Positions 55,595 to 64,000 of a stretch of 64,000 bases of DNA are shown piece by piece. The notes below the pieces were generated by a model. That model worked only from the letters and a program-made list of their open reading frames with translations. It was not told where the DNA came from and did no database searches. The position numbers and the translations under genes are program-made. Within the stretch, counting starts at the first letter, position 1. The number at the start of each line of letters is the position of its first letter. Source of the stretch: Sinohyriopsis cumingii (Eukaryota > Mollusca > Bivalvia > Unionida > Unionidae). The stretch lies in the NCBI GenBank assembly GCA_028554795.2, contig JAPYKE020000267.1, forward strand, positions 62,001-126,000, given 5' to 3'.

Positions 55595-56375
55595 TTAATC
55601 ATGTAGTAATCGTTGGTAATTCAATCGGATTAGTGCATGATATAAGCTGATGTCCATGACACCGCCGGTAAATAAACGCTGACAAATATCATCTGCTTCA
55701 TTGATGATTTCGTGGGGATTGTTGCAGGCCCGTCTTCCATCAATCGAAATTTTCAGTTGATCAAGATTAGTGAGGATGTTATGAGGAAAAAGGTAATCAC
55801 TGGCAAGGTCTGTTTTTACGACGTAGATCGCTAGTGGCATGACCACATCAGGTTGGCTCTTCGGATGATTAGTCGTGCAGATCTGAAGAGCGCTGCTGGA
55901 GTATCCCAGACACATATTTTATATTTCCCTTTGTTGTTTCTGCACCTGATTTTTTCTCCTCTCTCGTTTTCAAACTGGCTCTCATTTTTTCTTTGTTTTT
56001 TCTCATTTATTCATTTACTTTACCAGCATGCACATATACTAGCCGACTAAAATTTAAAAAAAAAAATAATTATCAATTTTCAATTTTGGCCTGCATAGCA
56101 ACGGGAAAGATGAAATATGTATATTTAAGCCAATCAGTACGACTTTTCAGGCAATTAATCTGCTTAGATGTTATATATTGTTCTCTTTTATCCAACCCAA
56201 ACGAGGCATTATCAAGTATCTTTGATTTACCGATGATAGAGCAATACCTTCCTCGGTAAAATTTTCCATCATGCTGGTTTTACCTTTTGGTGGTGGTGGT
56301 TGAGCTTCCGCAGATGGAGGGGTTTCAACCTTTCGTGGTGGAGGTGGTTGTTATTGTTTATGGTTTAACGCCATT
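55595..56375 (-). pseudogene. Relic of the accessory virion (AGNNS-type) gene
   Basis: The open piece 55595-55915 has NLDQLKISIDGRRACNNP and EIINEADDICQRLFTGGVMD. It parallels SRLEVLIGGKRAGNNS and EIINEAADICRRLFAGGIMD in the intact element. Near 56375-56265 a proline-rich part followed by MMENFTEE resembles the intact linker. AT-rich filler of about 150-200 bases (around 55930-56100) separates the two, so an insertion or decay is present. Confidence 0.65.
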
Positions 56376-56422
56376 TTACAGCACAATAAAGGTTATACAT
56401 GTCTTCTAGTATAGCTGGTGGA

Positions 56423-56427
<5 letters not shown>

Positions 56428-56516
<89 letters not shown>
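56428..56516. repeat. (TA)n microsatellite
   Basis: An uninterrupted run of about 44 TA dinucleotides directly right of the Polinton relic. Confidence 0.95.
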
Positions 56517-56518
<2 letters not shown>

Positions 56519-57479
56519 CAGTCTTCCTGAAGTGCAGAGTGGTGCTATGGTATAAAATATCTATGAGTAAAATATATTTCTGGTCATTTCAACCGAACAG
56601 TTGGTTAACTAACATGTATTTCATCTTCTTGTATTCGATAGAGTTACCATGATAAAAATAGAATTATTTAGACCTTCACGTGCAAACAAACATCGTCAAA
56701 CCCTACAATGCATAAAACCAGTATTTGGTTATTTAGCTGTATTAAAGTCAGATTCTTATCTAAATTCAATGATGGATCCTCCACTCAGAAAAGCTCAGTA
56801 TGTTCCTTTTTTGAGATAGTACGCTTGAGTTAAAATTATCTGATTGAATGTGCTTCAATACTAACTTAGTCACACTTCTGTACTCGCTCTAGCCTAGAGA
56901 CAAATGTGTATCTGCTTTCATGAAAAGGGGAAATCTTGATAATATCCATCTCACTGCCTGCCTCTTTATGTATTTCTCACTGAGTCTAGCATGTCTGAAA
57001 AAATATTTATATTTTTAACAAAAATGTCATGTTTTTATCCTGTAAAATATTCCGTGTAGAGTTAAGAAGATGAAATCGTACTTGAGTAATGATAGCAGCA
57101 TACGTTTGTGGTATTTTTATTAGTGATTGAATGAACTAAACGAGTGACCGAACTATACAATATAGGACACATAGCTACGTTTGAAATAATATCACTCCAT
57201 TTCAAAAGATCTTGCTATATTCGAAGTACAAAGAGTATTAGAAAGACAATGATTAGGGTCATCTGAAAGTCAGAAGTAAATATTACTCACTTAAGCAATG
57301 TAGATTACAGTGGCATTCTTCCAGGATGATGCATGAAATTGAATGACCTTACATTTGTTTGCTTTTAGAAAGGAACCGAAACCCTGGAATATGAATATAA
57401 AAAGCTATTTACATGGACATATCCAATCTGTTTTTAGTCGTTTGATATGATAACATATTGTGCTTAAAGAAACAACAGC

Positions 57480-58803
57480 ATCTTGATTTAAAAAAGGATT
57501 TCATTTTTCATTGATAAAAGTCTGGACAAAAGGAGTCATTGATGTATTACATGAAGGACACAGATAGCTACGTATTTTACAGCAATAGTGCTTGCAAAAA
57601 CACGTTCACAAGATGCAGTGCAACTAGTGTTTTAAAATCATATTGGACCAAAAGTAAAAATCGTGTACAGAAGCATTACATTCGACGTCGCACTGATCTA
57701 TATTCACTGTGATTATATTTCGCACAAGCTGACCCAGTAATATAATGTTGTGACCTTAGGTGTAGTAGATTCCGAGACTATGACCAACTTGTGATTCAAT
57801 GTAACGATATGCAATACGGTCCGTCCAGAGAATAACTTGGATATATTAGGACTAAGATATGCAAATCAAACAAACTAAAATGCATGGTAAATAGTACATA
57901 TGCCCACAATATTCTAAAGGCCCTTTCACTAGCAATGTCTGTCATAAAATTTGACGACGATGTTGATAAAGATTGAATCACCTCAGATACGTTAAAATAT
58001 AGGTATTATTACTGCCCACAAAGATGCACCTTTACACAAAGTATGATTTTAAATGTAAGAAATATGGTAAATATAAAATATGGTAAATATAAACTATGTT
58101 GCTTTCTATATTGGCAAGCCTTGGTATCACTTGGTATGACATTAATTGGCGAGCGTAACTGACTTCAGTATATAAGACAGATGCAAAACAATTAGGTATA
58201 CGCAGCAAAGCTCATTGCATTTTAAAATTACAAATAAAGCTTAAAATACCTTAGACATAAATCTTCCTTATTCCCAGTCAAGTACTAAACAAGAGTCGAG
58301 ACGCGACGGGAAGAAAATAGTGCTTTTATTTTTTCTAGCATTCCTGTAAATATGGTCACTGACTAGCTTATATACTCTAGATGCTAATTTTGAGAAAAAA
58401 TATGACCGATAAGCATTGCCATTATCTGGAAAATACCTGCATCGGCAAGATAAACATTTACATAATGATCTTCTCAACTTATCGTATACGTTACATCTGA
58501 ACATAAGAATATCTTATCTGAGTGTAAAACAACACTGACTTTATTTTTAGAATAGCTGGATTTTACAATGTTATCTTCTCAACACTTCGTATACGTTACT
58601 TCTGAAAATGATTATCTCCTATTTCATCAGTGCTTAGCTCATATCATTGACACCAAATATCACATGGTTTCATCGTAATTGTCTTACCATTACAAAATAA
58701 AAAAAAACACTTGTTCATAAATACATGTTAGGGCTTTTCAAAGGTGCTCTATTATCTGTGTGGTTTTGATGATAATTTATGTTTGTATCTTTCATCAACA
58801 TTC

Positions 58804-58874
<71 letters not shown>

Positions 58875-58940
58875 GAAGAAGAAGAAGAAGAAGATGAAGA
58901 AGAAGAAGAAAAAGAAGAAGAAGAAAAATTATATTAGTAA

Positions 58941-58977
<37 letters not shown>

Positions 58978-59700
58978 TATTATTATTATCATTATCATAT
59001 TTCTTATAAAAAATAATATTTAAAACAACACTACTAGTATGGGAGGAATAGTCACCTTTTAAAAATAGTTATTAAGATAGAGGTGTTGTAGGCACAAAGA
59101 TTATTCCCTGCTTAACCTTAAACTTGAAGAATGAACGCAATATAGGAGAAAATACAAAATGTTCCTTTTAATGTTAGGAATAACGCAGTTGGAAAGAGAC
59201 TGCATTGTGCCAGAGTAATATATGTAGATATGCAATAAAGAGGCATTAAGAAACAACTATACATCGGCGGCTATACTAATTTAACTTTAAGATAGCAAAA
59301 CAAGCTTACACTGGCGGATAGACAAATACAACTGACTAGATCTGACGGAAAGAAAACATTTCTTCTTGCATTCAAGTGTATTTCGTTATTGCGTTAGGTT
59401 AAATAATTTTGGTGCGATCTATGAAGATAAAAATTGGGCATAAACTGCACGGACGTGACATTATCTACATAATAGGTGCATTTGTATGCTGAAAGAACGC
59501 TCTGCTATCTTTTCAACTCATTGTATGGGTTACATATGAAGATGATTTTACCCTCTCTTTCCTCGGCCCATAGCTCATGCCAGTGAAATCTAATATCACC
59601 TAGTCTCATCGTACTGTTCTTACTGTTACAAAACATAAGAAAGAAAGAATTATTCACAAATACTTGTCCAAGTATTTGAAAAGAGAAAGTATTGTTTCGT
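57480..59700 (+). repeat. Duplicated non-coding segment, copy 1
   Basis: It shares long near-identical stretches with 61845-63900 in the same order, for example ggatttcatttttcattgat, acgtattttacagcaatagtg, catattggaccaaaag, ctaattttgagaaaa and gaccgataagcattg. Inside, landmarks recur about 1 kb apart (gacgggaagaaaatag at ~58305 and gacggaaagaaaac at ~59345), so the segment itself contains a diverged tandem duplication. Confidence 0.8.
58805..58990. repeat. (AAT)n-(AAG)n-(TTA)n microsatellite
   Basis: A compound trinucleotide tract: AAT units, then AAG units, a short unique bridge, then TTA units. The two outer parts are inverted relative to each other and could pair. Poly-Asn, poly-Lys and poly-Tyr frames through it are artefacts. 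Confidence 0.95.
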
Positions 59701-59747
59701 ATTAACCTGGTATATTTGTTACATCTTTTTTAATCGAACCTCAATAT

Positions 59748-59778
<31 letters not shown>

Positions 59779-61844
59779 TGTAATCCAATTTTAATAATCA
59801 CTTTTCGAAGGGTTACAAATTGAATGAAATTAGTGTCCTGTATATAAAATCTCAAAATTTGTTCTATATTAAAATATGTAGTGATATATAGCATATATGC
59901 TAAATAAATCCATACTATAATATTTCCCTCTACACATCCATTCCCTTTTCCCAATTCCCTTTAATATATTTGTGCGTTTCTAGAGAGTCAATATCCACTC
60001 AGTGTGCAATTGTCATTGCGCTAAGTAATGTCGGTAATGGTAAGTGCGCAATAAGACCTGAATGGGTACCATTAAAACTCACAAATGTCAAACCATGCAA
60101 CCATATATGTCGACGAATATTGTTCTATTCACCATATGCATGAAACCAGGCTTTTAAATTCTTGACAAATAAGCAATTTAGAAGTCACTTCTTGGAGGAT
60201 ATGTGAACAGAAACTCATAATTTATACATTTGAATGATCAACTAATTTAATCTTCTAGACAGATTGTCTTAACGATTATAACTTTTTTATTGATTCGTTA
60301 TTTGCAAATTTGATATTGCTTGACAGTAAAGTGTCTGATATGAGGGAACTGTTCTACGTTTTCTATGCTGGAATGCTAGTGTAAATATTTACGTTCGCTT
60401 TGTTTTTGATAATGCATTAATTTTAGCACGTTTTTCTCAAATAACGATTGTGCTACACTACGATCTTAATTATTTCAGCATATTCAACTTTCATATTTTG
60501 ATTCTAGGTCTAAAAATGTCCGATTAATAGGAACATAAGTTATTGCAAGACATCATTTGGAAAAAATACCATATTTGAAGTAAACATCCTACTGATTCGA
60601 TTACGGAGCAGTGTGGTTTACATTATATGTTTAGTGAGTGTGCTTCTAGTGCCCATTTTTTTTACAGTGCCTCATTTGAATAAACGTTGACTATGTGTAA
60701 TATTCGGTAGGTTAGGGTGGATTTTCGAATTCAATTGCATAGTATTCTCTTGTAAAAAAAGTCAAACAAATGATTGAAATTGTGACATATAAAGCTTGCG
60801 TCTTTAATTTCTGGATTTTAGAATGTTCCATTCACTATTTCTATTTTCCTGAAAATAAACTGTCTGCGAATCCCCAGAAACTATTTGGCTAAAAAAGTTT
60901 CTTACAGTCAAGGTTGATATAGCCTGTCATGTTTCTGTTAAGAGTTATAGTTTGCTTTAAACTTGCCACACGAACTATTTTAAAAATATGACTTATCGAA
61001 CGTTGACACACAAATGCGAGCTAAACATTAAATACGTTTTTGTAAAAATATCACACTTTCTTCATCTTCAGTTAGTTGATAGGTTACGACGTTTGTAAAC
61101 ATATTAATGATACTATTCGGATGAAACATATCACGGAATTGATTTATATTGTTTACCTGAGGGCATTCTCGTATAGACTGTATTGGGACAGTAACTGTGT
61201 ATGCAATGAAATGTATATATCCGATACGTACTGATAGTTACCCATGTAATTGTCCTGAGTAATATTGAAATATTCCTTTAATGGGAAAGTTGTATCAAAG
61301 AGTGTAACTGAAATGAGATGTGTATGTTCAATAGTATTTTATGTCCAAATGATGTCAATGTATCTTGATAAATCAATGTACAAAATCAGTGAAACTGTGT
61401 TTATTATGTAAATTACAAACTTCCATGTTATAACTGTAAAAGTTAAATTAAATACCACAACGCATTTTAGCCACAAAAATTAACTCGAATACAAAGTGTA
61501 AGAGGTGCATAATTTAGCCTTCATCTTGGTGTAACAAACATTGTGATGTACATTTTACGGTTTACAATAGACTATGCTGTAAATTCCAACACTGTAGAGT
61601 CAAAACCGAGTATAACAATCACCATAACGGCAGTTTGAAGGTAGGTTTATGATAAACATGTGGTCTTGAGATACAGGAAAATATATCCTGATTGATAGGA
61701 AACTGAATTTAAGATAACTGGTATTTAGATGCATCTAACTATTCCATGACTTTATTTTTTATTACGTAAGTTTACTGTAAGTGGATAGGGTATAGATTCG
61801 AAGATCATGCTATTAGTTCGTATATTATGATTCGACAACAACTC

Positions 61845-63164
61845 GGACTTGAAAAGGATTTCATTTTTCATTGATAGAGGTCTGAACAAAATGGGTCATT
61901 GATGTATTACATAAAGGTCACACATAGCAACGTATTTTACAGCAATAGTGCTGCAAAATACACGTTCACGATATGAAGTGCTACTAGTGTTTTAAAATCA
62001 TATTGGACCAAAAGTAAAAATCGTGACTGAAGCATTAAATTCAACGTAACACATATCTATTTACACTGTGATTCTGTAACATAATGTTAATGACCATAGG
62101 TTGAGTAGTTTGCGAGACTAGGACCAACTTGTGAAACAGTGTAATTAGATTCAATACGGTCCGTCCAGAGAGAAACTTCGAATATGATAGGACTAAGATA
62201 TACAAACGAAACAAGTAAAACTTCATGGTGAGTTATACATAGTTCCACTATATTCGAACGGCCAATTCATTAGCAGTGTCTATCACCATATTTGACGAAG
62301 ATGTTGATGAAGATTGAAGCACGTTAAATACGCCACATATATCTTCAATAAGTGCCCAGGTAGATGCACCACTGCATAAAGTTTCGAGACCTTAAACTTA
62401 AAGAATGTAAGAAACATGGCAAACATAAATATGGTAAATATAATCTATGTTGCTTTCGATGTTGGCAAGCCTTGGTATCAGTTGATATGAAACTTGATGG
62501 GCGTGTAAATGTAAGACAGAGGGAAAACAACTACGTAAAGGCGGCAATGCTCATTTAACTTTTAAAAAAAAATCAAATCAAGCTTAAAATACTATATAGA
62601 TAAAACTTCCTTATTCCGAGCCAATTACACAACAAATGACAAGACGAGACGGGAAGAAAATAGTGTGTTTCTCTAGCATTTATGTGCGTGTCGTTATTGC
62701 ATAACTTATATTATCTATATGCTAATTTTGAGAGAAAACATGACCGATAAGCATTGTTAGTATCTGGAAAAGAGAAGCATCTGCAAGCTGAACCTTAACA
62801 TTGTGATCTTGTCAACTCATCTTACTAGTTACTTATCAACATGATAATCTCCTATCTGAGAGTGAAACAAGACGGACTTTGTTTGGCAAATAGATGGATT
62901 TTACATTATTATCTTCTCTTTGCGTCGTATACGTTACTTCCGAAAATTAGTATCTCCTCTGTTTCATCAGTGTTCAGCTCACATCATTGAAACCAAATAT
63001 CACATGTTTCTGTTGTAATATTCTTACAGTTACAAAACAAAAAGGAACAATTATTCAAAAATGCTTGCTACGGCGTTTCAAACATGCCATATTATCTAGG
63101 TGGTTTCTTTCATATCTTGTTTTGTAATTTTAATTCAAACTTCAATAATAATAATAAAAATAAC

Positions 63165-63196
<32 letters not shown>

Positions 63197-63900
63197 CAAA
63201 ACTTATAAATGGTATCAATAATAATAGCAATATTAGTACGAAAGTAATACTAACTCTTTAAAGATATTGACTTAATTAGTTTGACCATGGATCTTTAGCA
63301 CAATAAAGGTATATTATTCGCGAAGAAGATTCCACGCACAACCTTAAACTTGAAGAATGTGCGCAATATGGAAAACCTACAATACGTTGTTTTTAATTTT
63401 AGGAAGAACGGAGATTTCATGGGATTGTAATGTGTGAGAGTAATAAATGTATAAATGTAAGAAAGAGGCATTAATAACCAGCTATATATCGGCGGTCATA
63501 GTACTTTAGCTTAAAGGTATAAAAATAAGCTTTTACTACCATATATATAAATATTCATTATTGCAAGGCACGTACATGAAAAAATATGAGATCTGACGGA
63601 AATAAAAAAGGTTTTATCTATCATTCATGTGTACGTCGTTATTGTTTTATGTTAAGTAACCTTGGTGCGATCTATGAAGATACAGTCTGAAAAATAAACC
63701 ACACGGACGTGACATTATCTACACAATATTATCTGCTCAACTCATCGTTAGTGATATATCTTAAAAAGATTATCTCCTCTCTTTCATCTGAGCTTCATGC
63801 CGTTGAAATCTAATATCACCTAGTCTCATCGTATTTGTCTTACTGTGTCAAAACAGAAGATAAAAACAATTATTAGCAAATGCTTGTCCAGCTTGTCGTA
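61845..63900 (+). repeat. Duplicated non-coding segment, copy 2
   Basis: Second copy of 57480-59700 at an offset of about 4.36 kb, in the same orientation. It has many substitutions and small indels, and its AAT tract sits at 63144-63200. Its last third (63300-63900) also matches 59070-59700 and 32520-33180. Confidence 0.8.
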
Positions 63901-64000
63901 ACGTCACCGTTATTTTTTTTTTATTAGCCAGGTGTTTTTGCTATATATTTTTTGGTTAAACTTTATTATTGTTAATACTACTACTAATAATAATACTAAT

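Larger units (their letters stand above)
56520..64000. other. Non-coding DNA with a duplicated ~2 kb segment
   Basis: No gene could be recognised. The stretch is dominated by a segment present at 57480-59700 and again at 61845-63900, plus AAT/AAG-type microsatellites. Between 59800 and 61840 I see nothing I can name. The window ends in another ATT/ACT-rich tract. Confidence 0.55.

Noticed and set aside
58744-59016. Poly-Asn/poly-Lys/poly-Tyr protein
   Set aside because: It is an AAT/AAG/TTA repeat tract, not a gene.

Overview
The window is animal genomic DNA: AT-rich, with no recognisable host gene. It is full of decayed LINEs, tRNA-derived SINE-like pieces, hAT-type MITEs, a ~360 bp satellite in two arrays and long simple repeats. 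This mix, plus an endogenous Polinton, suggests an invertebrate genome, perhaps a mollusc. That host call is an inference and is weak.

The centrepiece is a 15.0 kb Polinton/Maverick (adintovirus-like) element at 38604-53639. It has ~270 bp terminal inverted repeats (TIRs) and a short target-site duplication (GGATG, or GGATGA if one terminal base is shared). On the minus strand, from right to left, lie a zinc-ribbon/PLA2-like region and the integrase, then, beyond the plus-strand replicase, a small Cys-rich protein, an HNH endonuclease, two small virion-associated genes, a pVI-like basic protein, the double jelly-roll major capsid protein, a core protein, an adenain-like protease, two fibre proteins, a small membrane protein and a split minor virion protein. 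On the plus strand are the replication gene (47742-51208) and, at the right end, the packaging ATPase.

The replication gene is the unusual part. Instead of the long protein-primed PolB usual in Polintons, it has a ~700-residue polymerase with PolB-like palm motifs. This is followed in the same frame by an SF1 helicase and, after a frame change, by a Cys/HNH-type tail. Two in-frame TAA codons interrupt it. At four places in the element the reading frame changes exactly at a run of 7-9 A in the sense strand. The copy is therefore decayed, mis-assembled at homopolymers, or uses slippage. Five virion genes share an upstream motif, ATTRAAAACA, that looks like a late promoter.

Immediately to the right (about 53890-56375) is an older, heavily broken relative with the same gene order (fibre, protease, core end, pVI-like, accessory protein) and no capsid gene. 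The intact element thus sits beside, and possibly inside, an earlier copy.

Left of the element: a minus-strand L1/Tx1-like LINE (about 8050-12850) split by a hAT MITE with a perfect 8 bp duplication; a tRNA-like head plus satellite array (13633-18970); an inverted LINE pair (18970-20160); a plus-strand copy of the first LINE (23480-25370); a second head plus array (28335-30345); then anonymous DNA with microsatellites. Right of the relic: a (TA)n tract and a ~2 kb non-coding segment present twice (57480-59700 and 61845-63900). No tRNA, rRNA or CRISPR was found.
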